Origin: Nocardia sp. NBC_00403
GTDB lineage: Bacteria > Actinomycetota > Actinomycetes > Mycobacteriales > Mycobacteriaceae
Assembly (NCBI RefSeq): GCF_036046055.1
Contig: NZ_CP107939.1
Coordinates: 7,254,001 to 7,318,000, forward strand
DNA: 64,000 nucleotides
Reading direction: 5' to 3'
Shown: in pieces, positions 52,739-62,541 of the stretch
Position numbering within the stretch: the stretch's first letter is position 1
Layout of the letters: each line of letters starts with the position of its first letter
Made by a program: the position numbers and the translations under genes
The notes under the pieces: model-generated
The model's database searches: none
Told to the model about the DNA's origin: nothing
The model's input: only the letters and a program-made list of their open reading frames with translations

Positions 52739-52815
52739 GGACCGGATCGTATCCGGCCCCATGCCCGCTCAGCTCGACGCCATTCCCACTAGGGAGAACA
52801 GTTGGTCGAACAGAA

Positions 52816-53169
52816 TTAGCGCTTCTTGTCCTCGGTCACGAAATACTCGGGAGGCACGTCGAAAACCCGGGCCAACGCGATAACCAGGTCCAGCCGCGGA
52901 ATCGCGTCACCATGGATGAGCCGGTAAAGACCCGATTGCGAGACCGGCACATCCGGGTAGGCCAATTCGAGGTGCTGCGCGAGCGAATACAGCGTCAGCG
53001 AGCGCGTCGATCCATCCTCGGTCGATACCACGGATTCCGCGATCAGACCGGACAATCGACTCGAAAAGATTGATGCTGCGGCCTGTCTTGGAGAGAGTGC
53101 ATCGCCACCGTCCTGATGAGACAGGTCGCCGCCATCGGAAGGAGAATCCACTACCACGGTGATAGACAT
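52816..53169 (-). CDS. XRE-type HTH protein, EspR-like N-terminal half
   Basis: A 117-residue DNA-binding protein. After a variable N-terminus, the helix-turn-helix FSSRLSGLIAESV, TLYSLAQHLELA, VSQSGLYRLIHGDAIPRLD and ALARVFDVPPEYFV recalls the DNA-binding half of EspR, a nucleoid-associated regulator of ESX genes in mycobacteria. The EspR C-terminal dimerisation domain is absent. It is 12 bases from eccE at the end of the ESX operon, so it may regulate the locus. Confidence 0.72.
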   Translation of the reverse strand: MSITVVVDSPSDGGDLSHQDGGDALSPRQAAASIFSSRLSGLIAESVVSTEDGSTRSLTLYSLAQHLELAYPDVPVSQSGLYRLIHGDAIPRLDLVIALARVFDVPPEYFVTEDKKR

Positions 53170-53181
53170 TACCGACCCCTG

Positions 53182-54894
53182 TCAGCTAACGCGACGGCCG
53201 CCGGGTTGCTGCGGCGAAACCGCAGCGCCAGAACCTGTGGCCGTTTGGCCGTCGTCGGAATCGAAATAGCGTGTTTCGCCTCTCGGCTCGATCAAATCCA
53301 CCCGCACAGTGCGCATCGGGATACTGACGTCTACGGCGGTCGCGCTGACCTGACTGATCGTCAGGTCCACCACTCGCCGACGCGGGCCGCCCGGGTCGGA
53401 GATGGTGACCGTCGTCGGCGCGTTCGACGCCCGTGTGGGCAGGTGATCGAAGACGGCGATCGTCGCCGACGAGTCGGCATCGTGATCCGCGGCCGGTCCC
53501 CCTGGACCCTGCTGCGCGACCAGGCGCAACGAGCCGGAATCCCCGGCCGCGGACACCAATTGTTGCCAGCTCTGCGGTCGCGACGAGTGGATTTCCACAT
53601 CCGCGCCAACCACCATGGCACGCAAGACGATCTGCTGCGCGACCGGCAGCAAGGCGTGTACGTCGATGGTGCGGCGACGCGGGTTGTAGCGAGCCGGGTC
53701 GAACAGTGGAAGCGCGAGAGTGTTGCGCGGTTGCCCGCTGAGGGATCCGAGAATCTGGCCGTTGGGACCGATGGCGACGACCAGGTCGTCGGCGAGTTCC
53801 GCTGGCGCAATATCGGACCCCGACTCGTCGCCGCGGATCGTGCGTATCGATGTCGCCGTCGGCAGCGAGGCCATCAGCGCAACCGACTGGCTACCGGCAA
53901 GCAACCGCAGGTAATCGGGTGGCTCGGTGGTGACCGCAGGACCGATGAACCGAACCAGCGCACGCGGACCCGACCCGGCATCGGTCAAACTGATGACCAG
54001 CGTCGTGCGGCCGCGGTTCCACGTCCAGCAATCGTCCAGCCCGACACCGTCGAGGCGGGTCCAGTCGATCAGGAAGCTCGTCACGCAGCGGCCCGGCGCC
54101 GACGATTCCAGGTTGCTCCAGGTCTCACGAAGGTCCGAGAGCTCGACCCCTCCGTGCAATAGTCGCGTCGCGTCGCGAACCGCCGCCGCGGGCAGCACTT
54201 GGGCTTCGACGCCGCGTTCGCGCAGCCGACCCGCGATCCGGTGTGCCGCGGTTGCCAGCGCTTTCGGACCTGTCACCGCACACGGACCGCGGCGCGCGAG
54301 CGCGCCGAGATTGCGTTCCTGGTCCAGCCGGATCACCAACCAGGTCAACCTGTCGCCGACCACCGGATGGGTGCCGATCAGCTGGTCGTACAGCATGCTG
54401 TAACTACCACTGGAGCGGACGCGCTGTCCGGTCGTCACGATGTCGATGTCGACGGCGATGCCGTACTGATCGAGCATCGGCAGCAGCGCGCCTACCGCCA
54501 TCGTGTCCTCGGTATAGAGGCTGCGTTCCGAAATGACCGTCGGCAGATCGAGATTCGGGGCGATCTGAATCATCGCGACCAGCGTCGTACCCGACTCGTG
54601 GATCCCGCACAGTCCGGCCGCGACCTGGACGTCCCGAATGTTCGCTTGCTGCGCGCGTTCGCGCGCCCTTGTGGTGCGTTTGGTCCGATACTGCGCCCAG
54701 TCGAGCAGCCACCGCACCGCGGTGCGGCCGTTGATACGTACCGTCACCGTCACCAGCAGGACGCTGATGACCACAGCGCCGACCCACAACGGTGTGCGGG
54801 CATAGAGCGTGACAAGAAAGGGACTGCCGACGATCACGATCGCCGCGAATGGACCTCGTTCTACACCGGCGGCCCGAATACTCGGAAAGCTCAC
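53182..54894 (-). CDS. eccE: EccE, type VII secretion membrane component
   Basis: A 570-residue protein with two N-terminal transmembrane helices (about 16-30 and 36-52) and a large soluble domain that starts with an arginine-rich stretch. The pattern and the operon position after mycP are those of EccE, a peripheral part of the ESX membrane complex. Its presence excludes ESX-4, which lacks EccE. GTG start overlaps the mycP stop (GTGA). Confidence 0.82.
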   Translation of the reverse strand: MSFPSIRAAGVERGPFAAIVIVGSPFLVTLYARTPLWVGAVVISVLLVTVTVRINGRTAVRWLLDWAQYRTKRTTRARERAQQANIRDVQVAAGLCGIHESGTTLVAMIQIAPNLDLPTVISERSLYTEDTMAVGALLPMLDQYGIAVDIDIVTTGQRVRSSGSYSMLYDQLIGTHPVVGDRLTWLVIRLDQERNLGALARRGPCAVTGPKALATAAHRIAGRLRERGVEAQVLPAAAVRDATRLLHGGVELSDLRETWSNLESSAPGRCVTSFLIDWTRLDGVGLDDCWTWNRGRTTLVISLTDAGSGPRALVRFIGPAVTTEPPDYLRLLAGSQSVALMASLPTATSIRTIRGDESGSDIAPAELADDLVVAIGPNGQILGSLSGQPRNTLALPLFDPARYNPRRRTIDVHALLPVAQQIVLRAMVVGADVEIHSSRPQSWQQLVSAAGDSGSLRLVAQQGPGGPAADHDADSSATIAVFDHLPTRASNAPTTVTISDPGGPRRRVVDLTISQVSATAVDVSIPMRTVRVDLIEPRGETRYFDSDDGQTATGSGAAVSPQQPGGRRVS

Positions 54895-56243
54895 CGCCGC
54901 CTCCGGATCACCGAACTCGCGTAGATCCCGCCGGCACCGAGCAGCACCGCCACGAAGATGACGACCGTGGCCGCGATGGCGGGCTTGGTGTCCTTGGCTC
55001 GCGGCGGGGCCGGTATCGCCAGTGTTTGTGACACGAACAGTCCGGCGGGGATCTTCGGCGCGGTGCGGTAACTCAGTGCGACCATGGGGTCGATGACACC
55101 GGCGCCGATCAAGTTGTCGATGCCGCGGGCCGGTCCGTGGGCGCTCGCTTGCAGGCGGGCACTGATCTCACCGGGGGTCTCGTTGGGGTACCGCGATCGC
55201 AGCATGGCTGCGACGCCGCTGACATATGCCGCAGCATAGGAAGACCCGCCGACCGGCACTATCTTGTTGGGCTCACCGATGCCGTTGATCAACCCGCTGG
55301 AGCCTGGACCGAGCGACTCGATGCCGGTACCGGGTGCGCCGACCGAAACCCACGGCCCTCGCAGCGAATCAGTCATTGGCGCGCCTGTCGCGGTGGTGTA
55401 GCCGACGGTGAGTACGTCGGGCGCGTACCAGCCCGGTGTGGAGATCGTCTGCACGTACTTCCAGTTGCGCAGATCCTGGGGGCGAGTCCAGTCCATATCC
55501 GGATTTTCGCCACATCCGGTTGTCGTGCCCCCCGCACCCGCGACGATCAATGATCCGCGGATGTGGACGGCATATCCGATGGCGGTCGCCAGCGCCGTTT
55601 GGTCGGGTTGCTTCCCCACCGGGATGCAGATCGGAATCGATACCGTGATCACACCCGCGCCCTGATTCGCCGCATGCACGATGGCCCGCGCGAGCGTACG
55701 GATCTTGCCTGCCATGGCATCGTAGGGCTCTTGACTCACCTTGTCGGTGGTGAACGCCTCGGACGAGTAGCGGATGGAGAGAATACGCGCGTCGGGTGCG
55801 ACACCTGTGAATCCGTCGGCGACATCGGGTTGGGCACCGATGATTCCGGCGACCAAGGTCCCATGAGCGTCGCAGTCCGATAGGCCGTTGGCCGGCGGAT
55901 CGAGGTAGTCGCCGCCACCGACCAGATACGGCAGACGCGCGTGCGGGGTGACGCCGGTGTCGATGACCGCAACGGTGACGCCCGCACCCCGGCTCAGTGC
56001 CCTGGCCTTCGGCAGCTCCAACGCCAGTTCCGCGGGCGGCGTGCGCGTCAGATCGCTATCGCGTAGCACTCCGGTCGTTTGGCATCCTTCGTTCTGCTTC
56101 ATTGGGATCTCGGGGGCAGGCGGATCATCGGTCGGTATCGCCCCGACTATCACCTGGGGCGGTGCGAGTGCCGCTACCGGCGCTGCGGTAACGCCGAGCA
56201 CAGCTGCGGCCAGTACGACGGCAGCGGCCTTGCCGAATTTCAT
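54891..56243 (-). CDS. mycP: Mycosin, ESX-associated subtilisin-like protease
   Basis: A 450-residue exported serine protease. The signal sequence is KAAAVVLAAAVLGVTAAPV, and the catalytic residues are Asp in VAVIDTGV, His in CDAHGTLVAGI and Ser in VGGSSYAAAYVSG. A C-terminal transmembrane helix near 420-443 ends in RRRR. Mycosins stabilise the ESX complex and cleave some substrates. The ATG at 56243 overlaps the eccD stop (TGATG). Confidence 0.93.
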   Translation of the reverse strand: MKFGKAAAVVLAAAVLGVTAAPVAALAPPQVIVGAIPTDDPPAPEIPMKQNEGCQTTGVLRDSDLTRTPPAELALELPKARALSRGAGVTVAVIDTGVTPHARLPYLVGGGDYLDPPANGLSDCDAHGTLVAGIIGAQPDVADGFTGVAPDARILSIRYSSEAFTTDKVSQEPYDAMAGKIRTLARAIVHAANQGAGVITVSIPICIPVGKQPDQTALATAIGYAVHIRGSLIVAGAGGTTTGCGENPDMDWTRPQDLRNWKYVQTISTPGWYAPDVLTVGYTTATGAPMTDSLRGPWVSVGAPGTGIESLGPGSSGLINGIGEPNKIVPVGGSSYAAAYVSGVAAMLRSRYPNETPGEISARLQASAHGPARGIDNLIGAGVIDPMVALSYRTAPKIPAGLFVSQTLAIPAPPRAKDTKPAIAATVVIFVAVLLGAGGIYASSVIRRRR

Positions 56244-57769
56244 CAGATCGCTCGCATCGCGGTGTACACACCCATGATCCAGAACGCGATGACAGGGATA
56301 ACGAGGATGAGCAGGTACTCGATCAGGTCGATGACCCTGCGGGTCACCGGCGACAGCCGCTTGCCGGGCAACTTGAGCGCCGCGATACAGCCGGCACACG
56401 CGGCCAGTGTGACCACCGAACCAACGACCAGCCGGGAGCCCGGTGTCTCATAAGCGCCGATCAATACGAAACCGACACCGGCGACGGTGACAGCAGCCGC
56501 GGAGATCAACGCGATCGCCTGGATGCGGTCGGGGTACCACCGCGCCCGCATAGCGAGCACACCGGCTACGGCGGTGCCCATAACAATCTCCCGAATACCT
56601 CCCGGGCTTGCTGCGGCGGCGATGACGGTGCCGATCGCCAAGAGGGCCGAAACCGCCGAGATCAAACCGCGCAAGCTCGTCACTGCCAGGCGTGCACGAC
56701 CCTCGATGCCGACCTCGGCGTCGCGGCGCTGCTGTTCGCTGCTCTCGGCATACTCGTCGCCGTCGCGAGCGGTTTCGGCGTCAAAGAGATCGGTGAGTGT
56801 CGCAGGCGCGACTTCATTTCCGGGGTCGGGCAGGTCAGGCGGCCGAATTCTCGCTATTACCACGGCGATTCGCGGAGCCGCGGTGAGAAGTATGAGCGTG
56901 ACGAAAACCGTACCGGCCGCAATTTGGCGGATCGCGAGATCGAGGTACGTCAGTGGCAGGGTCGCGGCGGTCACGCAGATGCCGATGACCGTGACCGCCA
57001 TCAGAGTCGCGATACCCATTCCGGTGAGCCGCATCATCGTGGCGGCCGCGACCGCGACCATCACCGCTCCGGCGGCGACATTGGCCGCCGCGAACGGACC
57101 AGGCTGGCCATAGGCCGCGGGCACCAGCATGGCGGTGCCCGCGAACAGCAGCGGCATCGCCGACAACGAAAGTCCAAGCGTAATCGCCGGCGCGGCGTTG
57201 CGCCTGCGCGCAGCCATCGCCCCGACCCAGCCGATTACACCGAGCATGAGGGCAGGCAGTGCGCACCACCACACCGAACCCGTTCGGGTCCATGACAACG
57301 ACAACATTGTCGCGACAGCGGAGGATCCGACGGCCAGTACTGCCAGGCCGACGATAGCGGCCGTCTCGGCATCGAACTCGGCGAACTCGCGCTGGTTGAT
57401 CAGCGCCAGAGCATCGGTGATGTCTTCGACGACCGGAGTGAACTGCTCGGCCGATTCGACCGCCGACAACATCAAGACAGCACCATCGCTGATCTCATGA
57501 TCACCGAGGCTGCGCCACCGCGGAATCGGCGGCTCCCCCGGCCTTGCCAGACTCCATAAACCTTGTGGCGGAGTGAAATCGAGATTCTCGTCATCGATGG
57601 CCGCGGCGAGCACGCCGAGCAGATCATCGATGAACGTTTCGATCGTGAACTTAGTCGGCACGACCACGTCGACCTGATAGGTGGAGACCATGACCGCGAT
57701 CCTGGCGCGCGCGACCTCAGCGGTCGGCTGCGCCCCTGCTGCGGGCGCTGGTGCGACAGCAGTGCTCAT
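56243..57769 (-). CDS. eccD: EccD, integral membrane channel component of ESX
   Basis: A 508-residue protein with an N-terminal ubiquitin-like domain (about 20-110, beginning VARARIAVMVSTYQVDVVVP) followed by about eleven transmembrane segments, the architecture of EccD, the pore-forming subunit of the type VII membrane complex. ATG start overlapping the stop of the preceding MinD-like gene. Confidence 0.92.
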   Translation of the reverse strand: MSTAVAPAPAAGAQPTAEVARARIAVMVSTYQVDVVVPTKFTIETFIDDLLGVLAAAIDDENLDFTPPQGLWSLARPGEPPIPRWRSLGDHEISDGAVLMLSAVESAEQFTPVVEDITDALALINQREFAEFDAETAAIVGLAVLAVGSSAVATMLSLSWTRTGSVWWCALPALMLGVIGWVGAMAARRRNAAPAITLGLSLSAMPLLFAGTAMLVPAAYGQPGPFAAANVAAGAVMVAVAAATMMRLTGMGIATLMAVTVIGICVTAATLPLTYLDLAIRQIAAGTVFVTLILLTAAPRIAVVIARIRPPDLPDPGNEVAPATLTDLFDAETARDGDEYAESSEQQRRDAEVGIEGRARLAVTSLRGLISAVSALLAIGTVIAAAASPGGIREIVMGTAVAGVLAMRARWYPDRIQAIALISAAAVTVAGVGFVLIGAYETPGSRLVVGSVVTLAACAGCIAALKLPGKRLSPVTRRVIDLIEYLLILVIPVIAFWIMGVYTAMRAI

Positions 57770-59328
57770 CGACGCCCTCCACGCTCACCGGAATCACCGG
57801 TGATGTAGCCGGGGAAGCTATCCGAGAGCCAGGCAGCAAGTTCCTCGAAAGCCAGGGCCGTGTCCCGCTCCAGCAGTCGCAGGTCGATTTCCCCGCCCTC
57901 GGCCAGATGCTCGTCGTAGGGCATGACGCAGGTCGGCCGCTGCGCGGTAGCGAACAGTTTCTCGATCGCGGCGACGTCGACAGTCGGTTTCGCAGGCTGA
58001 TGGTGCACGATCGAAACGATAGATCGCGCGATCAAGTGTTGCAGCCCGTGCGAACCCAACCAGTTGAGTGTGGCCACCGCACCGGTGACCCCGCCGACGG
58101 TCGCCGGGGTCACCACAACGACGGCGTCACTGGTCTGTAGAACGGTCGCGGTCGCGGAATCGAGCACACCTGTTCCGCAGTCGACGAGCAGCAAGTTGTA
58201 GTGCTTGCGCAAAACCTCTACCGCGGTCGCGTATTCGCGCCCCGACAGGGCTTCGGTGGCCTCGGTGGTCCACGGCGATGCGATGACCGCGAGATCGTCG
58301 TTATTGATCGAGGTGAACGACTGCACCGCTGAAAACGCATCGAGATTCGCCGCCTGCGCGAGGTCACGCAAGGTCAATCCGTAGGGATGGCGGCTCGTTC
58401 TGGTGGCGAGATCGCCGAAATCGGGGTTCGCGTCGATGGCGACCACACGGTCGGGCCGCACGCTCGCGAAGGTCGAGCCGAGCGCCGCGGAAATCGTCGT
58501 CCTGCCGACTCCGCCCTTCACGCTCACGACGGCAATCTGATAAGTGGTGGTCAGCTGACGTCTGATACGCGAACGACGATCCTCCGCGCGCTGCTCGGCG
58601 GGAGAAAGACCGAGATTGAATCCGACTTTGTTCAGCGCACCACGCACGCCGCTGCTGGCCCGCAATTGTGCGCGCCGCGCGGCAGCGATATCGCCCAGCA
58701 GGTCGATCGAGCTCAGCGCGGCGGGCAACACCTCGATCCGAGCCGACGGCTCGTACACCGAGTGGTCGATGCGATCGGGGACCCACGATGCCGCGGGGGC
58801 CGCCTGCTGCCACACCTCGCTCTCGCTCGGGGTGGGAAAAGTATTGGTCGGCAACGCTTCCGAGCGCACGATCGCTTGCGACGGCGGTGGGGCGGCCGAG
58901 TACTCCGGCGGCGAGGCGATCGCCTCGGCCTGCTGATTCCGAGCTTGCGGCACCTCGGCACGAGCGACCTGAGGCTGGCTGGCCTGGGCTTGCGGTATGG
59001 GTTGCGGTATGGGTTGCGGTCGAGGCGCGGCCTGAGTCTGCGCAGGTGCATGTTGCGGCGGCGCTTGTGCAGCGCTCGTCCCGGACGGCTGGGCGCTCGA
59101 ACCCTGCACCACGGCACGATCATTGGCTGCCGCGGGCTCTCTGGGAGCTCCAGCCGCAGGGCCACCTGTACCGTGATACATCCCCGCATCGGGGTTTGCA
59201 CTCGTTGCGGGCGCGGGCGCTACGGACGTGTTCGAAGGTTCACCGGTCGGCGCGAAGAAGGCATCGTAGCCACCCCGAGCCCGGGCGGACTCGGTCGAGT
59301 GACCGTTGGTACTCGGTGCTCGGTTCAT
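57766..59328 (-). CDS. EspI-like MinD/ParA ATPase with proline-rich N-terminus
   Basis: A 520-residue protein. A long low-complexity Pro/Gln/Ala-rich N-terminal region (about 20-215, including tandem PQPIPQPIPQ units) is followed by a MinD-like P-loop ATPase with SVKGGVGRTTISAALG, VVAIDANPDFGDLA and a DSATATVLQTSDAVVVVTPA segment. This arrangement matches EspI-type proteins of ESX loci, which may tune secretion with cellular ATP. ATG at 59328 with GAGGAC. It lies between espG and eccD. Confidence 0.82.
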   Translation of the reverse strand: MNRAPSTNGHSTESARARGGYDAFFAPTGEPSNTSVAPAPATSANPDAGMYHGTGGPAAGAPREPAAANDRAVVQGSSAQPSGTSAAQAPPQHAPAQTQAAPRPQPIPQPIPQAQASQPQVARAEVPQARNQQAEAIASPPEYSAAPPPSQAIVRSEALPTNTFPTPSESEVWQQAAPAASWVPDRIDHSVYEPSARIEVLPAALSSIDLLGDIAAARRAQLRASSGVRGALNKVGFNLGLSPAEQRAEDRRSRIRRQLTTTYQIAVVSVKGGVGRTTISAALGSTFASVRPDRVVAIDANPDFGDLATRTSRHPYGLTLRDLAQAANLDAFSAVQSFTSINNDDLAVIASPWTTEATEALSGREYATAVEVLRKHYNLLLVDCGTGVLDSATATVLQTSDAVVVVTPATVGGVTGAVATLNWLGSHGLQHLIARSIVSIVHHQPAKPTVDVAAIEKLFATAQRPTCVMPYDEHLAEGGEIDLRLLERDTALAFEELAAWLSDSFPGYITGDSGERGGRR

Positions 59329-59363
59329 TTCCGTCGTCCTCTCGACAACCCACAGTGCGACGT

Positions 59364-60263
59364 TCAATCAATTCGACTGGTATCGAACCAACTTCGGCTG
59401 GGCAACAGTTCTATCAGGGCGCCGACACCCGCGTGCACCGCCGCATCGTCGCCCGGAGCGTACGTCGACCACAGCTGGCCGTCCATCGCCTTACTCGGCG
59501 TGACGATAAGTCGCCCCGAGAGTGTGTCGAGCACACTCACACACACCTCCGTGTGCACAGAACCACCATCCCGGTGTTCGTACATCACGATCTCGGCACG
59601 CCGCTGCACCTCTTCGAGAGCTCGGACGATCACCGTCGCGGTGTGCGGATTGGCACCGAGGTCCAGCAGCGCTCTACGGCGCTCATCCTCATCGGTGGGC
59701 ACTTCCTCGAAATCGGCGTTTGTCGCGGTAAGCGGCTGAAAGCTCAGCGTCTGGTTGTCGCCGAGTGCCGCCTGAAGTGCGGCGCTCACGCCCTCGAGAT
59801 CCCGACCTTCCTGGAACACCGACTGGATGACGATGTTGTCGTCGCTACGCACAGCGAGCACATGAGTTTCCCCGCAACGCACCAACGAGAAACGAAGCAT
59901 GCCCCTCGTCGTCTCGTCACCCAAACCGGTGTCCAGAATCCGTGCGACCAATTCCATATCCGGTCGGTACAGGCACTGCAACCAATGCTCGACCGTCGGG
60001 TGCACGCGATCGCCGTCGATGATGCCCACTTCCGTGAGCTCCTTCGCGACGACGGCGCGCACCCGATCCCGATCCGCGACCTGGTAGATGTTCGGCTTGA
60101 TCACCAACACCTGTGGATAGGAATCGATGCCAACCATGTCTTGCAACAATAATGCGGCATCGACGTTGAGGTCGATCGCGACCGGATCCGTATCCACACC
60201 TTCACCAAGTATCGAATGGTACAGGAGAAACCCACCGCTCCAGGATTTGGAGGCGGCGACCAA
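59364..60263 (-). CDS. espG: EspG-like ESX chaperone
   Basis: A 299-residue EspG-family protein. The N-terminal SKSWSGGFLLYHSIL, a central VIVRALEEVQRRAEI and the C-terminal STYAPGDDAAVHAGVGALIE fit the family that binds the tips of PE/PPE heterodimers and keeps them soluble. No ATG is in place: TTG at 60263 is the first in-frame start, so the exact N-terminus is uncertain. It lies 17 bases after the esx gene. Confidence 0.82.
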   Translation of the reverse strand: MVAASKSWSGGFLLYHSILGEGVDTDPVAIDLNVDAALLLQDMVGIDSYPQVLVIKPNIYQVADRDRVRAVVAKELTEVGIIDGDRVHPTVEHWLQCLYRPDMELVARILDTGLGDETTRGMLRFSLVRCGETHVLAVRSDDNIVIQSVFQEGRDLEGVSAALQAALGDNQTLSFQPLTATNADFEEVPTDEDERRRALLDLGANPHTATVIVRALEEVQRRAEIVMYEHRDGGSVHTEVCVSVLDTLSGRLIVTPSKAMDGQLWSTYAPGDDAAVHAGVGALIELLPSRSWFDTSRID

Positions 60264-60280
60264 TGGGCGCCACGTCGCCG

Positions 60281-60586
60281 TCAGGCACTCATGTTCCGGA
60301 ACCTGTTTCCCTGCTTGACATCCAGATTCTGCATGGTGCCACCAGAGGCGGCATTTGCTTGTACCTTGGCGTTCAAGTCGATGACGTTCTGCTGGTACGT
60401 TGCGATCTTTTGGTTGAAATCACTTGTGAGCGCTTCGAATCCTGTCGCACCCGAACCTCTGTACTCCTCCAAGAGCTGGTCTCCGAATTTCTTCAGATTC
60501 GCGGTGTTTTCTTCCATCTCCTTGGTGAGTTTTGTCATTTTATCGGTCTCACCACTGATCCGCGCCCAGTGAAATTCAATTGCCAT
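60281..60586 (-). CDS. WXG100-type Esx protein with YRG instead of WXG
   Basis: A 101-residue helical-hairpin protein. The turn reads EYRGSGATGFEAL (Tyr42-Arg-Gly44), so the Trp of the WXG motif is replaced by Tyr. The helices before and after are of normal length. Esx proteins are small secreted ESX substrates, usually forming a heterodimer with the product of the adjacent gene. ATG with GAAAGGC upstream. No clean C-terminal YxxxD/E signal seen. Confidence 0.82.
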   Translation of the reverse strand: MAIEFHWARISGETDKMTKLTKEMEENTANLKKFGDQLLEEYRGSGATGFEALTSDFNQKIATYQQNVIDLNAKVQANAASGGTMQNLDVKQGNRFRNMSA

Positions 60587-60624
60587 TGTCGTATAGCCTT
60601 TCTCGCAATATCGAACGCTGAGTT

Positions 60625-61026
60625 CTAGTTGCCCCAGTTGTCGAGGTGGAGCTTATGCGCCGCCGTCGCAGCGGTTCCGCTGGAGACCAAGTCCGAGGGA
60701 CCACCAGAAATCCCCAACCTTGCATACTCTGCCGCCGTGTCCTGATCTGCAGCGTCAATTTCGACACCCTGCCCACGGAGTTCCTGCATGATGCCCTGGA
60801 GTGACTGGTGGAGAGCGGTACCTGATTCGTAGGCAGTGGTGAATGCTTTGTAAATAGCATTGCCGGTTTGGCCCTTGACCGCAACGTAGAGCTCATCCTG
60901 CGATTCGTTCATCCTGTTCAGCTGAGCCTTGAGGTTAGTATTGCAGTCCTCTCCCTGATCCGACATCGTCTTCATTTTCAACGGATCGAAGTTCGAATAG
61001 TCGATACCGGAGGCTGATTCCGTCAT
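60625..61026 (-). CDS. WXG100-like Esx protein with VKG instead of WXG
   Basis: A 133-residue protein and partner of the gene 38 bases downstream. A helical hairpin is predicted with the turn VAVKGQTGNAIYKAF (Val50-Lys-Gly52), so the WXG Trp is Val. A longer C-terminal tail (about 95-133) ends KLHLDNWGN and might carry the secretion signal, though no standard YxxxD/E motif is visible. ATG with AAAGGAA upstream. Likely a secreted ESX effector or partner. Confidence 0.78.
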   Translation of the reverse strand: MTESASGIDYSNFDPLKMKTMSDQGEDCNTNLKAQLNRMNESQDELYVAVKGQTGNAIYKAFTTAYESGTALHQSLQGIMQELRGQGVEIDAADQDTAAEYARLGISGGPSDLVSSGTAATAAHKLHLDNWGN

Positions 61027-61068
61027 TTGTGGTTCCTTTCCATCTATGGAATTCGCCGCGGTGCACTA

Positions 61069-62517
61069 TCACCGGGGACGATCGACGAGCACTTGTGCCG
61101 AATCGTCTTCGGCCTGCTCGATAACACCGACCAGAACCGCCTCTGCGGCGATAGGGTCGTCTTGGTGATCGGCGTCGTCGTATTCGATGACGCCGATGAC
61201 GGGGGCTTGCTCGAGAACCGGAACGTCCTGAGGCTCACCGGGTACGAAAACCTTCGACTTTCGACGGTCCTCGTCCTTACGGCGGCGGCGCATATTCGCC
61301 TTGGGCGCGACCACACGCCGAGGCGCTGTACCCCGCGACGCGGGACCAGTGCCACCGCTGATCGGGGTGGCACCGTATGCTGTACCAGGTCCTAGCGACC
61401 AGTTGGCCGGCATTCGGAATCCGGTCGACGCGCCCGGCATGGAACCTATTCCGCCACGCATCATTCCGAGCGCGACCATACTGCCCGAACCACCGTTCAA
61501 GCCCGCCAGGGTGGACGAGTACGGCGAAGCGCCATAGAAACCGAGATCCTCCGGCGACAAGCCCTCACCCGACGAACCGCCCAATCTATCGGCCATATTC
61601 GACATTCCGTTGTTCAGGTCGGAGGCCGCTTGTTCGGGTTCCGGCAATTGCTGCGCCGGCTGTTCCGGCGTCGGTTTTCCGGGGTCGGTGCCCGGATCAC
61701 CGTCACCATTCCCGTCTCCACCGCCGCCGTTGTCGCCATTGCCGTTGCCGTTGCCGTTGTTTCCATTTCCGTGATCGCCGTTGCCGTTCCCACTACCGTC
61801 TCCGGTATTGCCCGGACCCCTATCGAGGGGCACGTACTTGTGCCCCGGAGTATGATCCCGGAGAAGAGGTGGCAGTTGGAAGTTCTCGCCCACAGGAACA
61901 ATGGTCGGTGGGACTGTCGGTGATGGAATCTCCGCAGCCAGCTCGATCGCTGTACCCGCATAGGTAGCCATCGTCACGATGGCTTGGGCCCACAAAAGAT
62001 CGTACGCCAACTCCGCAGCGAGCATCAGGCCCGAGGTCTGGCCCACGGTATTGGCGGCAGCCAACCCAACCCTGAGTCCATCAAGAGCCCTAACCATATC
62101 CAACGGCGGCATGGCCGCGAACGCGGTCGCGTACGCTCCGGCAGCCCTGGTCGCCAAGACCGCCATCGTATCGGCGACCTTGGCCTGGTCACGAAGCCAT
62201 ACCGCATGGTGACGGTAAGCCGCCTGAGCTCGGTCCGACGACGGACCCTCCCAGGCAACCGACAACGCCTTCGTCGATCCTTCCGAACTGTCCGCCGCCG
62301 CGGTCAACCCCGCCGACAGTGCTTTATAACCGTTGGCGGTGTTGAGCATCGGCGCGGTGCCAAGTCCGCAAGTGAGTCTGAACGAGAGGATCTCGAGCGG
62401 CTGTGCGGCGAAGATGGCGGTGGCCGGCAACATGGCAAGCGCACGCAGAGCGTGGTCCATTGCGGCCAGTGCTGCCCTAAGACCAGCCTCTATCAGCGCA
62501 TCGCCTGGTGAAGTCAT
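61069..62517 (-). CDS. PPE-domain protein with Gly/Asn-rich repeat tail
   Basis: A 482-residue protein. An N-terminal helical domain (about 1-185) with AWEGPSSDRAQAAY (Trp89-Glu-Gly91) resembles the PPE fold. A low-complexity Gly/Asn/Asp stretch (about 233-275) follows, then a Gly/Ser-rich and finally basic and acidic C-terminus. PPE proteins are ESX substrates chaperoned by EspG. ATG start. It lies upstream of the esx pair and downstream of a small gene that takes the usual PE position. Confidence 0.78.
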   Translation of the reverse strand: MTSPGDALIEAGLRAALAAMDHALRALAMLPATAIFAAQPLEILSFRLTCGLGTAPMLNTANGYKALSAGLTAAADSSEGSTKALSVAWEGPSSDRAQAAYRHHAVWLRDQAKVADTMAVLATRAAGAYATAFAAMPPLDMVRALDGLRVGLAAANTVGQTSGLMLAAELAYDLLWAQAIVTMATYAGTAIELAAEIPSPTVPPTIVPVGENFQLPPLLRDHTPGHKYVPLDRGPGNTGDGSGNGNGDHGNGNNGNGNGNGDNGGGGDGNGDGDPGTDPGKPTPEQPAQQLPEPEQAASDLNNGMSNMADRLGGSSGEGLSPEDLGFYGASPYSSTLAGLNGGSGSMVALGMMRGGIGSMPGASTGFRMPANWSLGPGTAYGATPISGGTGPASRGTAPRRVVAPKANMRRRRKDEDRRKSKVFVPGEPQDVPVLEQAPVIGVIEYDDADHQDDPIAAEAVLVGVIEQAEDDSAQVLVDRPR

Positions 62518-62541
62518 GATCAGCTCCCCGCCGAGACCTGT

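Noticed and set aside
58981..59030. Tandem GGTTGCGGTATG-type repeat
   Set aside because: Encodes the Pro-Gln-Ile repeat of the EspI-like protein; not a free-standing satellite or CRISPR.
61690..61815. Low-complexity GNNGNG DNA, possible VNTR
   Set aside because: In frame and explained by the Gly/Asn tail of the PPE protein.
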